Assembly (NCBI RefSeq): GCF_000189635.1
Contig: NW_002476481.1
Location: forward strand, 744,001-808,000
DNA: 64,000 nt
Direction of reading: 5' to 3'
Source: Tetrahymena thermophila SB210
Taxonomy: Eukaryota > Ciliophora > Oligohymenophorea > Hymenostomatida > Tetrahymenidae
Under the pieces are notes generated by a model. The model was given only the letters and a program-made list of their open reading frames with translations, made no database searches and had not been told where the DNA came from. Shown in pieces: positions 48,618 through 61,899 of the stretch (the first letter of the stretch is position 1; each line of letters starts with the position of its first letter). The position numbers were made by a program, and so were the translations under genes.

Positions 48618-49221
48618 TCAAATATTAAATATGGAGCTTTTTAAAAATTTTATCTGATATTACTTTTTATGTTTTTGATGAGTATTTAATAATAGTTGAA
48701 ATGTAGCTATTACTATATATTACTCAGTGCTTAATCTATTCCTTAAACAATTAAAAAATAAATTTCTGCAAATTTAAAAGCTTAACAATAAGTATGTAAA
48801 ACAACAAACAAAAAACCAAACAATTAATGTTTAACAATAATAATATTTATAATAATTAAATAGAAAATAAATACTAAAAAATTAGAATGATTAATATTTT
48901 TATAATAAACAACAAAATATGAGAAAAGCAATTAATGTTTTTGATTTAAGTACAAGTAAATAAATAGCTGCTGATTATGATCAAAAAGAATTATATAAAT
49001 TATAAAAAATTTGAAAAGCATAAAAACAAACATCCCTACCTACATTCATACACAAATACAAATTAAAAATTAGAGTCAATTAATTATTTGCAATTTTTAT
49101 ATTTTTTTATTAAACTGTTTTCAAAAAAGCAAGGAAGGCAGATTTACTAGTTAAAAATAACTTTTAAAAATTTAAACTAGTTTATTGAAAATTGAGTTAA
49201 ATTTCTAATCTTTAAAGATTT
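48618..49221. other. Divergent promoter spacer
   Basis: About 600 bp between the kinase and WD-repeat genes, which are transcribed away from each other. A+T-rich; no motif recognised. Confidence 0.6.
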
Positions 49222-50589
49222 ATGCAGACTCTGTTTGCATAGTAGTAGCAGTCATAATAGAATGAGGAAGAGTTTTACAAAAACTTAACTCAGAAATATT
49301 AAGTTTCACTGAGCTATGAAACTGATCTTGCAAATTGTCCTGAAATAGAACCATATAGAATGAATTTATTAGCTGTTTCTCACATCAACAAATGTTTGTT
49401 TGTAGGTTGTGGATATTCAATTAAATGTTACAAGATTGCAGAGAATGGTAGCATTGATTTTAAGCAAAATTATGAACTTCTTTAAGTGCAAGATTAAGGA
49501 GATAATATGATAAATTAGCTAAAACTCGCTTATTTTAAAAATAGGGAAATCTTAGTTACAGTAGATATGGTAGGAAAAATAACTGTTTTCAATGTAAATA
49601 ATTTAAAGTAATAGCCACTTAGTCTTGATAATCGCTACGAAAACATTTCAGATTGTTCTACTTGGAGTCTTGACGCCCTTTTGTTGGAAGGCTGCGCTTT
49701 ACTTGCTTGTGGGTCAAATGCTCATAAAATATCTGTTTGGGACTTAACTCATATATACAATCTTTAGGATTATTAATTAGGCTTAGCTGAAAAACCTGAA
49801 AGGAAAGTAATTGAAGGGATACACCACAATGTTCCATGCATAAAGTTTAGTCCTTGTGGAACATTCTTGGCTGCAGTGAGTATAGATTAAACAGTGAGAA
49901 TTTATAGAGTTTCAGATTGTGAGCAAATAGCATAATCTAAGTTTAAGGATTGGGGATGGAGCGTTAACTGGGCTTTAAAATAAAATGTTATTAACTTTAA
50001 TATTCAGATACAAGACATTCAGTATACAAACGTCATAAACTCTACAGTCAACAATCATAACCAGACTTTAAATAAACTGTAAAAATATCTTTTAATATGT
50101 AGCACTACACATGAATTCCATCTTATTGATCCTGTTCCTCTGTTAGAAGATGAATAAACTAGCAATTAATAGCAAACAAGGGCAATATCAATGTAGTAAG
50201 TTCATAGTATAAATTTTGGACTTAAAAAAAACTATAAATATGGCAGTATTGCAAGATATTCGCTTGTACATTTTGATTAAGAATTTAACTTGGCTGTGGC
50301 AACTCCTTAGCATACTCCTCTTGTTGATTGCTTTGAGTTAATATTTGATATATCTACTAAATAATTTAAAATGCAAAGGACAAACATTCATCTAAGAGAT
50401 TAAATAACTGGTTATATAATTGGCAGCAGTCTTCTCTCTAAACCCTCTTCATCTCCTTTCTGTAAGACAGCTAGTTTATTTATACTAAACAAACTAAAAA
50501 AAGTTCACTTATTCTAAATACAGAAACTAATATAATCAAATTCTAAAGAATTAAATGAAGTAGCAGATTATAGTGAAATTTGCATTTGA
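49222..50589 (+). CDS. WD-repeat protein, CRT10-like
   Basis: Intronless, 455 aa, ATG 49222 and TGA 50587-50589; TAA/TAG glutamines are frequent, including a Q run at residues 7-10. Blade-like repeats are visible, e.g. INKCLFVGCGYSIKCYKI, REILVTVDMVGKITVFNV, CALLACGSNAHKISVWDL and GTFLAAVSIDQTVRIYRV. The order STWSLDAL...LLACGSNAHKISVW...GIHHNVPCIKFSPCGTFLA...DWGWSVNWA resembles the CRT10 family (named for a yeast regulator of ribonucleotide reductase genes), in which a serine-asparagine-histidine segment, an HHxNIP-type segment and a GWG follow in that order. I recognise this by pattern only. The C-terminal third is less regular. No signal peptide or membrane segment. Confidence 0.7.
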
Positions 50590-52346
50590 TATTAAATAAA
50601 AATCAATCAAAATCTATCGTTCAATATATTCGCTTAATAATAAGTATTACTTAATAAAAACTATTAATAAATATATAATCAATTCACTATATAAATACAG
50701 TCAAACTATAGTTGTGACCGACCATCTTAATAATATTTCCAAAAGCTTATTGTTGGTAGGTTTTTAAAAAGAGTAATATTCATAATAATTATTGACAATA
50801 TTAGAACCTTTATAATTTGAATAAAAATATTGGTTCTCAAAGTCGTCACTTTAGATAGTTTTTACTGTACTTAAATTTCTCTTAATTAGTTAAAATGTAA
50901 AATAATTTCAATATTATATGTCATTTATTCTTTATAATAAAAGTAAATCATTTATCAATTAATTTATTTTTATTTTTATAATTATTACTAAATTTATCTT
51001 TTTGAATAGAAAAATATATTATTTATCAACAAATTGAAAGAAATCCTAAAAAAAACATATTTATTGTTGATATTATCTAATTTAAGATTACAACTTTAAG
51101 GTTTGAGGAAAATTAAAAAAGCAATTTATTTCTCTTAAAAACATATTTGTAATTTTTAATTTTGAAATTAACTAAAATTAAAGGTACAATTTAAAAATAT
51201 CTTATAATAAATTACAACTTATTATTAGAAATATCTAAAACAAATAAATAATTTAAATTGATATTTATTAATAGAATTAATTTATATTTCACTCAAATAA
51301 AAATAAAAAATATATTTAATTGGTATTTTGGTAATCTTGAGAATAAATTATAATCGCTTGATTAATTATTTATTTATGTTTATTTTCCCAAATTATTTAC
51401 TTATAAAGATATTCTTTTATACTTTTTAATTTACATTTTTCTTAAAATAAAAAATTTGTGAATAGTTTAAAAGAGTTGGCACTTTGTATTACTGAAATTT
51501 AATAAATGCCTTTTGGTTGAAATACTTTGTACTTAACTTTTGTTAATTAAAAATTTAGATTTTTAGTATCCCTAAATTCACACTTATTTCAATTCATTTT
51601 TTTGACTTTAAAATTATTGTTTACTTTTTTATTTCTTAAAAATTATTTAATATTTTAAAATAAAGTATTCTTATTTTAATCGTTTTTTTTAAGTTACTAT
51701 TAAACCTTTTATTAGACTAAATATGATAAAAAGTTAATTCTTTTACATTAAAAGGTAAAATTTAGAGTTAAAAAGCATATAAAATTGATTAAAGTTAAAT
51801 CCCCTAACCTTATAAAAAAATTTCTTATATCGATCAGAAAAATAGGGATAAATAATAGCCAGAATAATTAATTTGACCATTATTTTTTACATGTTTATAA
51901 CTTTATTATTAAAACGTATATCTATTTAACATTTAAAATTATTAATCACTAAATGGCTTTAATAATAATAAAAATATCAAAAATGTAATTTGTATTTGTC
52001 CAGTCATTAATCTATCTGTTTATTTTATTCATTAAAAAATTATTAATCAGAATTTAAAATATAAAAAAATATTCCAATTTCATGAATGATAAAAAATTTT
52101 TTGGTAAATTAATCTAGATATCTATCAATCAATGATTGATTAGGTTTTAGGAGGAACAAAACAATTTTTAATTTTTTTTATTTAGATTCTTTATGTTAAA
52201 TTCAATCTCCTAATGCATTATTTGTTTTTTTTGATTTGATTTGATTTTTGAATCAAATGTTTTCTAAGATGTGAAATTTACTTAAAATTGTAATAATAAT
52301 TTATCAATCTATAAAAATTGAATAAAATCAATCAAAAAAACAATAC
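50590..52346. other. A+T-rich spacer
   Basis: About 1.75 kb with no recognisable gene or repeat; 50.9-52.0 kb is extremely A+T-rich. Confidence 0.6.
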
Positions 52347-55300
52347 ATGATTTTAACTTATTTATTGTTATTCCTGGGTACTACTATCCTTAATTTGGCT
52401 AAAGTAAGTGCAAATTTCTAAGAATATCCCATTAATTATTGTGATGATGATATTTATGAATAGCTAGACAAGTAGAATGTATAATACGCAGAATATTAGT
52501 AGTATATTTTCATATTAAACTTCACTGATTAGATTTTTTTTTAGCTTAAAGATTGCATTGCGTAAAAATAGTTAACCTTTGTTAATTAGTAAAGTGTAAA
52601 CATTAGCTTGGATTTTTAGAACATTAGAAATAGCTTTTCAGGTAACTTTCCTTTAGTAACAGTTTTTAATGTAACCTTCGCAGAATTTGGCAATATAACA
52701 ATTAAAGATACTTTAGGTTATATGGTTAGATTGGAAATTATTTAGACTTTAGTTATCTCTAATCTTGTAATGAATAAAAGTAGTGATTTCACAATTAATT
52801 AAGTAGATAAATTGGTAATTGATAAATTTTACATAGAAAAAACAATAAAAACCAGTAAAATTGTATATTCAAATATTCTGGAAGCTAGAATTTACAATTT
52901 ATATGCCAATTAAATATTTGGGGATTTTAGTTTAGGTTGTTAAGTATTACTTATAAATAACATGACTTACACTCAATATGAGAAGTAGCAGATAGAAAGC
53001 ATCCAAAAAAGTAATCAGTTTGTTTTTAATGGTAATTAGATTGTAGGTATTGACAATCTTATAATCAATAGAATATCAGATGTATTTTATTTAAAATCTC
53101 AGGGAACAATATTAATCAAAAAGATAAAATATTCTACTAATTTATTTTTGTAAAAAGATTCAAATGACAGAGGTAAGCTATTTGATTATTACTTTTATAT
53201 ATGGGCTAAAAAATTAACTATTTATGAAATATGGTTTGACAGGTTGAATCACTATGATTATTACCTAAATTTAGAATATGATTAACTAAACATTAGATAA
53301 CTGATTGTTACTAATTGCGATTAATACTTTCTCATAATGAAAGGAAATTCATCATTTATTTCTGAATTTTATCTAAATTCTTCTTTGCAAATTTTCCCTG
53401 GATCAATGGATAATGATCTTTAACTTATCTTGAGTTAATAAAATTTTAAAATAGGAAACATCTATATTGGAAATGAAATACCAAATGAATCAGTTTCTCA
53501 GAGCTCTCTGTTAAATAATAAATTGTATTTACAAATCACCCTATTTAATACACTCACTATCAATGAATTTAAAAACTCGAAAGAAGAGGAATTTTATTTG
53601 AAAGTTATCTCTATCAATACATTTATATTAAATAAAATTGATCTCTCATATATGTAATCTGGTGATTATTCGAAAAACTAATTTTTTCTTCAAAAAATAT
53701 AAGAAGTCCATATTAACAACTTAGATATAAATTTAAGTTAAAATGTTAATTTTTAATTGATCAGAGCTTATTATATCTAAAATTTTTACCTTTAAAGTGC
53801 TTCTATCAAGAATATTTTTGTATCTAACATATATTTTATTGATCTTCAATAAATTGAAAATGTTTTTATATCTGACCTTCATATTTATGGAAGCTGCTTT
53901 AATTGGGGAATAATTTACTTAAATAGCATTTAAAATTTGGAATTCTCCAACTCTACTATTGACATCTACCCCAATGAAAGTTGTAAATATTTATAAAAAC
54001 CTTAAAATTTGCTTGAAACTGATTTGCTGAAGTAAAAATTATTTCTTTAAAATGATTAATAACCTTCATTTGTAGTGATAGAACCACTTTTTAAAGAAAG
54101 CGAAGAAATAATAGAATTTTAATTTTAATTCATCAATATCACTGCCAACTTTAGAGAGGCTAACGCTCGTTTTTTAGATAGCAGAGATAATTATAAGTCT
54201 TTAGCAATTGACAATTGCATTTTTAAGAATATGCATATTCTGTAAAATGGAGGTTGCATTAGATTATCTAACAGATTTGAAAGCTTTCATTTTTAATCGA
54301 TTACAAATACAGTATTTGAAAACTGTTTCAGTCAGAATTTTGGAGGAGCAATATACTCTCAATCTTAGATCAAGATTTATAATGTAACCATAGTAAACTC
54401 TTTTGCTGCATTTGGAGGAGCTTATGCTGGATAGATCGATGAAAACTATTCAAATAATTTAATTGATTATTATAAATTGAATTAATTAATCAACGTTAAA
54501 TCTTCTTATTTATCAAATAGACTTTTAACTCTATCAACCATTAAAATATTGAAGGTGTTGGAATATAATTCAGAGATTGCAGAAATGCCTTCAATTATTT
54601 AATAGTATGATTATGATAATTCTACTTCTATTTAAATTAGGCCAGGCATTAATTACATTTTAGTTTTACAAGTTTGTTTGGTATCAGTTGAAAATGATAC
54701 ATAGAATAAAACGATTGAATGTTTTGATAAGTAAAATCAATTCGATAATATGTATTATTATATTAACTAAACACTCACATCAAATGAAGATTAAGAAGTG
54801 AAAGACTCGTTCTTGCCTATCAATATAAACTTTATGAAGGATCAAGCTTATCTAGTTTTCTAGCCCAAATCAAACAAAAATTATTCTTCAATATCGTTGC
54901 AACTGCTTTAACATTTCAAACTTGACCTTAATTTTGAAATAACGAATTGCACTCTTGGCTAATATTACAACTATATCAATCCATATTAATATTAGTGTTA
55001 ATACTGCCCTGATATGTTTGCTAGCTATTAAACTGGCTTGCAGAAATCTTGCTACTAATGTGACCCTAAGTACTTTTCTAAGTGCTATGGTAATTACTCA
55101 GAAATTAATCAAAATTTTTATAGAGAATTCTATACAATCAAAAGGGAAGAAATATACTAATGTGGTTAATTTAATTTTTGTGTAGGCGGATCAGGAATTG
55201 GAAATAGTTTGTGTTCAGAAGGTAGGGTAGGCGTAGAATGTTCTTCTTGTGACATTCATGCATAATATTGGAATTAATCCTATAGTTAGAGTGGCTATTT

Positions 55301-56723
55301 TGCATGTACTAAATGTTAAGATATATCTTACAACCAAGTTAAAATTTTCTTGCTGTTAATAGGAATAATCGTGTTCCTCTTTTTGGTTATATACAGCAAT
55401 ACTTCTAACATAATTAAAAGCATCACAAGATCATATTTGTCAAAGCTTGGAATAGTTTATCTAGGTAGAAGCTACTAGAATATGGGTTAGTCTTCTGTTT
55501 ATATCAAAATATTCTCGTTTAATGCAAGTATGGCCTACTTCATTTAACAATAACTTAACATTAACTTGAAGGGATTGCTCTTAGACTAGCAAATGCAATT
55601 CTCAGATCCTTTAAAAACAAGTGCTATTTCACTTGAGTGTGCAATAAAGGAAAATTATCCTAACGAAAACTCAGAAATTGGCTTCATCAAATTACTAATT
55701 TATCTCAGCATCCCTATGATAATTCTGCCCGTAGTTTTTACTCCTTATTTATTCATGCTTTTGAGATAAAAGATGGGTAAAAAATAATTTCTATACATTA
55801 TAGCACTCAGCTGTATCTATATATTATTTATATCCTTTTATAACCCCATTCTTAGCATTTGTCTTGATGCTCTTCTTTGCAGGACATATGGTAATAATTA
55901 AAAATACTCACTACTTGACTTAACCTAACAGTGTTAGCAGGCCAAGCAACATTCTCACTACGCTATTGCTGGTATTGTTATTTACAGTATAATTTTACCA
56001 ACAATAATAGTAATTGGACTTATTAGAAATAAAAACCGCTTAAATAAAATCAGCACTCTTTTTACTTTAGGATTTCTATACAGAGATTACAAGGAGAAGT
56101 ATTATTATTGGGAACTTGTGAGATTCTCAATTAAGATCATTATTTTGCTTATACAAAAAGTATTTTTAGAAAGCATTCAATTCATGAATAGCTTAAATAT
56201 AATATGTCTTTTGTCATATATGATTCCTCTAATTATAATTAAACCTTTCGCTATTTCAAATATGAATAAATTAGAAGTGATATCTGTGTGTATAATCATC
56301 CTTAGCTTTTTTGCACTCATTATCTTCACTAATGAAAAAAATAACAACACCTAATTCCTCTTAGAAAGCTAAATTTTGCTCTATTTCAGCTTAATCTGCA
56401 CATTAATTTTTGCTGTCTATTTATCAATTTGCATTATCATCTCACTTTTCGAAACACAAATTCTCAAGCTTTAAAAATATTCATGTGCAAAAAAAATGTG
56501 CTTCAAATTTTATCTATTCAATATGGCTGCCCATTAAAAAAGAGTCCGTGAAAATTTGAAAAAAATGAGAAGAGTAGTTAAGAGAATTATAGGAGAAGAA
56601 ATTCCTTTCATGAATTCACAAAAATCTTTTCATAATTATGAATTAGAAGATTAAAATACATTCATATAGGATGAAAGCTAAGTATTTGAAACATATTCAT
56701 AAAAGTAAATTCAAATCATTTGA
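52347..56723 (+). CDS. Large multi-pass membrane protein with extracellular repeat domain, 1458 aa
   Basis: A single uninterrupted frame of 1459 codons, TGA at 56721-56723. Residues 1-22 are a signal peptide (MILTYLLLFLGTTILNLAKV). Residues about 25-860 are a long N/Y/F-rich region with many short alternating hydrophobic strands and N-glycosylation-type NxS/T sites, compatible with a parallel beta-helix; a part near 640-700 (GGCIRLSN, NFGGAIYSQS, AFGGAYAGQ) has the GG(A/C)I pattern of polymorphic beta-helix proteins. A Cys-rich segment follows (about 868-990, CxxC-type pairs). About eight membrane helices lie between residues 1000 and 1400, starting with KIFLLLIGIIVFLFLVIY, and the tail is cytoplasmic and charged. 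This layout is typical of very large ciliate families of unknown role, probably surface receptors or adhesins. Intronless despite its length. Confidence 0.85.
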
Positions 56724-57326
56724 AGTGAAATCTTTTTATTATTTCAAATTTTCAAAAATATTATTTCTTAATTTAAATTAATTAATAATTGAAAAAAATA
56801 ATATTCCTCTCCTTTAAGCTAAGAAATAGAATTGGTAATTACATAAATTACCTTAACTTAATACTTAATAATTAATTTATTACGATTTAATAATTAATTA
56901 TCTAATAACTATTGGTATTGTTATTAAATATAATTCCTTAAAGAATGAACAACTATATCAAATTTCATTAAGTTTCATTTTTTAAGAAATATTTTTTTTT
57001 TCCAAGGCAGTCTTTGTTAATTAGAATCTACTGTATATATATGCCAGTTATTTATTAAAATTTTGACTGTTGCTAGAAATATATTTATTTATTTATAAAG
57101 TAACTCATACTAAAATAATAGAAAATAATTATTATATATATTTAATCTATGTATTTGATGCAAAAAAATTAAGTTTATACTTACTAAATGTTAGTTTATG
57201 AATATATTTTTATATTTAAATTAATTATTTTTAAAAATGGTTATGATCAATAAATAGATAAATAAAAACTGAAATAAGGTATTGATTATAGATAGATTAT
57301 ATGTATACTATTTAATTTAAGACATT
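56724..57326. other. Convergent spacer
   Basis: About 600 bp between the membrane-protein gene and the 3' end of the minus-strand B-box gene; A+T-rich only. Confidence 0.6.
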
Positions 57327-58553
57327 TCAAATTTAAGTTATGCTAACTAATTTTACTGAAATATTTACATTATTTCCACCTCTCCAAAAATAGAGTCTAA
57401 ATAAATCGTTTTTATCTTCAAAAGGAATGGATAATTTACACTCACTCCTTTCTGAATAAATATATAGCTGCTTTTAACTTGGTAAAAATTAAATAATTAA
57501 ACTGTTTCTGTTACTATTAAAATTGTGTATTCCGTTGTCTTCAAGAATACCATCGCCAATTTAACAATGCAAGCATTTGTAGGGAGTTTTGTTATATGAA
57601 TTTTCATCTTTAAGATTTTCTTTTCTTAATCCTATACAAAAATGCTTATTGTTAAAACCATTATCAAATTAAAAAGTCATTTCAATAGGTTTCTGGTCTA
57701 TCTTAAATGGGCAGTTTAAGTAAGCTACACTATATGATTAATTATTGGTGAAAGTTACACGTCTATTATTTTCTCCAGAAACTTTTACAGTTGTTTCTGA
57801 ACAATACGCTTAAGAAGCCTAAAAGCAATAATTTTAGACATATTTTTATATTTTTTTAGAAATGTTTTTAATTTTCAATTAAATTTTACTCTATTCTTCA
57901 TAAAGTTTTTCTAAATTAAAAGAGTATGAATAAATACATTATGAATTAAAAAGTAAATTCATGCAATTTTGATAAGACAAAGAATTGTTATCATTTTATT
58001 CTTTAACAATATCGCTTAATTTCTTATTTATTTCATCATTACTCAAGTCTTAAATTAGCTATCCTTCACATGAAGAAACTGATATTTCAGGGTTAAACAA
58101 CTTTTAAATATTTTTGATTTACAAAAAGTCAGACAGTTAATTTAAGACTGTTATTTATTCTTCATCACCCTACTCCTTTTTCGCATATACACTATTCAAA
58201 ATCTGTTTCCTAAAATTCTTGACTTCTTCCATAATTTCTCTTTCAAAATTGTCCAACTCTTAAATTATTTTAGAAACATCCAATTATTTTTAAAAATTCA
58301 ATAACCCATAAATCATTTTAGAAAACAACTCATTTTCTCCTTTCCAATTAAGAATTACATCATTTAAGTTTTTAGAGTTGCTGAATTCATTCACTTTAAT
58401 TCCAAATTTTCCGTGTTCGCAATGATCTGAAATCAGACAAGAAACACACATTAAGCGAGAAGGATACTAGCATTCCTTTTTCATACAAACAGCAACAATA
58501 TTTTGTTCTTCATGAGAAGGTATTTAACAATTTAAAACTTTAATCCTATCCAT
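57327..58553 (-). CDS. B-box-like zinc-finger protein with C-terminal beta domain, 408 aa
   Basis: Intronless on the minus strand, ATG 58553-58551 and TGA 57329-57327. The N-terminus has a B-box-like cysteine/histidine pattern: HEEQNIVAVCMKKECQYPSR, then MCVSCLISDHCEHGK, giving zinc ligands C, C, C, C, H/C, H. A helical, possibly coiled-coil region follows (about residues 70-280). The last 130 residues read as beta strands (VTFTNNQSYSVAY; KHFCIGLRKENL; RLYFWRGGNNVNISVKLV) and may form a SPRY-like or jelly-roll ligand-binding fold, as in TRIM-type proteins without a RING. That last assignment is tentative. Similar B-box proteins are an expanded family in ciliates; the role is unknown. Confidence 0.75.
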
Positions 58554-59622
58554 AATATATAATTTCTTTGATCTAAAATATTAATTCAAATAATAAACAA
58601 GAAGAATAATTTATTTCTATCAAATAAATAATAAAAACAAATATAAGAATTTGCATTTAAATTTAGAACAGTATATCTACTTAAATTTGAAAACCATAAA
58701 TTTATTTAGAATATTTTTTAGTTTTTTAAATTTAAATATCAGATTTATTAATTGTTGCTTTTATTTTTGATAAGATTTAATTTCAGAAATGTGTTAATTA
58801 AATAAGTTTTGTCTTTTTTAAATATAAAAAATGGTTTTTAGTTTTTTAAGTAATTGGTTTGAAACAAATAAAAGAAAAAAAACAATATTTCTTGAAATAA
58901 ATAAAAATAATTATAATAACTTAATATGCAGATTTTATCAAAGTAGAATAATAAGAACCATTTGATAAAATAGCCTACTTCAAATTCAATCTTTATTACT
59001 AAAATATTTAATATTTTTTAAATCATTATTATGAAGAGCTTAATAAACCTAAATCGCAAAATAAAATAGTAAAAATTTCTTTGAAAAATACATTCATATT
59101 ATTGATATCTCAATAAATGATTATGCTAATTTTATAAAATTTAATGTATCAACATTTAAAAAAAAAAAAATAAATATTTTTAAACCTCATTCCTCATCAT
59201 TTTTATTTATAAAATCATAAAATAACATTAAAATTAATAACTGATCTTAGATTAATAAAGTAATAACTATACAAGTAAGTGATCAATCTTAAAAATAAAA
59301 AAATAATTTTGTAAAAATTAGAGAGTTTAAGTGATTAAAAAAAATTATCAAACAAAAAACATTTGAATATTTTGACAAAAAAACTCCCTCCTTATTTAAT
59401 CATTCACTATTATTGATTTGCTTTCATTTTTTAAAATAATATTCATATATATAATTACACATTTATATTAATTTTTTTGTAAGCAATATGATATTTATTG
59501 AAAACGATTGAAATTTACTTATTTTAGGTTATTCTCACATCATTAGAATTTATTTTAGGAATAATTATTAATTATATTGCTAATTATATTAAACAAGGAT
59601 AATTTAATTTTCTCACAAAAAG
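58554..59622. other. Divergent spacer
   Basis: About 1.07 kb between divergently transcribed genes; A+T-rich, no recognisable element. Confidence 0.6.
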
Positions 59623-60516
59623 ATGGATTAAGCTTTTAAGTAGAACTTATGGAAGTTAATATATTTAGAGATTAATATGGTTACTCCAATAATCATTATG
59701 TGCATCAGTTTGATTTACTTTGATATGTACACTTTGACCATCTTTCTCTACAATTCGATTTGTTTAGTTATAATGCCTGCAATTTACATTAAATTTATTT
59801 TGAAAGATCCAAAGAAAAAAGAGCTTTCATACTACTTTAGAAACAGATTGGAAAACCCAAAAAAGTAGATGATAGTTGGCTTTATTCTTTTTTCTGTCAT
59901 ATATGCTGCAATTGTTATTAATTATGATATCTGTGAGAATTATTTTAAAAAGGAGATAATTGATGAAATACATGTTAATTTTGATAAAAAAATTTTAAAC
60001 TTTGTTGTATTGGTCATCATTTTTGGATTTTGCAATCCTTTTTTAGAAGAATGGTACTGGAGAAACTTTATCCCTCAAGCTATTTTTGATCTCTTAAATC
60101 ATAGCTATAATAACGAAAATGAAAATTAGGATGACAGATTGGAGTAAGGCAGCGGAGAATTCCATAACTTTTAAGATAATGACTTAGAAAATAGAATTAA
60201 TGATTAGTATAACTCTTAACTCGAATATAATGTAGAAAGTAATAGACCAACAAATAAACTTTCAAATAAGAATGTAGAAATCTTTCAACTTCTTTATGCC
60301 TTGCACTATTCAAGTTATCACTTCTTTGTTGTCATGCACATCACTAATCCCTACTTTGCCATAGCAGGTACTCTTGTAGTATGGATAGCAGGTAGAGTAT
60401 TCTTATTGATTAACAATAAAGTAGGTTTCATAGCAAATGGACTTGCTCATATGGGAGCTGACGTTGGGTTTTGCACTCTTGCTCTAGTAATTTTCTATAA
60501 TAATAAAATATTATGA
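59623..60516 (+). CDS. CPBP intramembrane metalloprotease (CAAX protease / ABI family)
   Basis: Intronless, 297 aa, ATG 59623 and TGA 60514-60516. CPBP proteins are multi-helix membrane proteases; Rce1-type members trim prenylated CAAX proteins. The three family motifs are present: motif 1 EEWYWR (EExxxR) near residue 142, motif 2 FVVMH (FxxxH) near 240, and motif 3 HMGAD (HxxxD) near 276, each next to or within a hydrophobic helix. Helices are evident at residues 19-45, 83-100, 126-141, 225-265 and 277-292. Between motifs 1 and 2 is a hydrophilic insert of about 65 residues rich in N, D, E and Q, longer than usual. The protein is close to Rce1 in length, but sequence alone does not distinguish CAAX processing from other CPBP roles. 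Start chosen as the first ATG of the open frame; a Met at codon 19 (59677) is an alternative. Confidence 0.85.
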
Positions 60517-61497
60517 AATGTTTTTGAAAAAATAAAAATATAAAAGACTCTTTTTAAAACAACAATAAAAAATATTATCAAAACTTAATTAATTAATATC
60601 TCATTTATTGATCATTTAAACTCTACCATTTTTTGTTATTCTTTGTAATTTTTATTCAATTACCTCTTAAAATAATAAAATCCACTCAAGTCAATTAATT
60701 ATTTTAAATTTTATGTTTCAGCAAAAAAAATTTAATTATTTATATTTTTTGAACTAAAAAATGTTTTTTTTAACTAAGAAGGAATGTTTATTTAGTAAAA
60801 AAATTAATTATTGATAAACCACTTATAAGCTTAAAATGTTTAAACTTATTTTGAAAGAATATGAAGAAAAAATACTAAAACTAAATTTTGAAAAAATATG
60901 AAATAAATTTTTAGAGAATATTTTAATGAAATTAATAATCAATTATATTTTTTTATTTAACAAATTAGAAATTATAAATAATTTTTTTTAAATATAAGAA
61001 GTTTTTTTTTACAAACTTTTTTTATTATTAAAATTCATTTATTTGTGTGTTTTTAATATAAATTTAAATTATTTTATATCTTAGATAGCAAATATAAAAC
61101 CTAAAAAGAACTATTTTAATAATATATTTTTTGTGCTGCAAAATTTATACTCTTAAAAATATCAAACCATTTTTATAATAATGAGCTAATATATTTTTTT
61201 ATTAGATTTTTAAATTATATAAAGATTTTTATTGAATCATTAAAAAATATGGTTTAATAGAAAGTTTAAAGAAATAATAAAATATTTTCATATCAAACTA
61301 ATTTCAATATTTATTTAAATGTTGTTTTACATAATAAAAAGGAATTCATATTTTTTGTTAAAAAGGTGATTGTTTGGTTTTTGCTTAGAATTTAATTATA
61401 AAAATTAGAGCGAAAGATACAAAAATTTTTGATTTATTATAATTGATTGATTTAAAAAGTATAAAAATTTTTAGTAATTTATAAAAACTTTTAGAAA
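60517..61497. other. A+T-rich spacer
   Basis: About 980 bp with no recognisable feature. Confidence 0.6.
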
Positions 61498-61899
61498 ATG
61501 GAAGAATCAAGTTAATCTACTTTATAGCCATAAGATGTTGAGCCTAACAAGAAATTCGATTATTTGATGCAACAAATGGTTGACTATAATGCAAAAATTC
61601 CTCCTATCCTAGTATAAAAGATACTTGAAGAAGTAGGATTTGAAAGTACTGATGAATCAACTTATAAAATGATTGGCATGCTAACAGACAAGTTTTTAGA
61701 TGAAGTAATTAACTAAATTCATTAATCAAGATATGTTCAGATGGATAAAAGAAGTAAAAAAGATAAAAAAAATAATAAAGACGAATATTCAAAACTTTTA
61801 ACTTACGATTTGATAAACTAATTGAGGTAATACGGATTAAATATTTGTGAACCATATGCTTAGCCTCAACATAATCTTACTAAGAAAGAAGAAAAATGA
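61498..61899 (+). CDS. TAF10: TFIID/SAGA subunit TAF10
   Basis: Intronless, 133 aa, ATG 61498 and TGA 61897-61899. TAF10 is a histone-fold subunit shared by TFIID and SAGA-type co-activators. The whole protein is essentially the TAF10 domain: FDYLMQQMVDYNAKIPPILV corresponds to the family's FLxxLxDYxPxIPDxV opening, GFESTDESTYKMIGMLTDKF to the GFxxxDxRxxRLxxLAxQKF helix, FLDEVINQI to the long central helix, and LLTYDLINQLRQYGLNICEP to the LTxEDLxxALxEYGIxxxxPxY end. A lysine-rich loop (KRSKKDKKNNK) replaces the variable linker. Only about 15 residues precede the domain, so the long N-terminal extension of animal TAF10 is missing. Four glutamines in the first 12 codons or so are TAA/TAG. Confidence 0.93.

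Noticed and set aside
54955-55185. 76-codon ORF on the plus strand
   Set aside because: It is an out-of-frame shadow of the Cys-rich part of the 1458-aa membrane protein.
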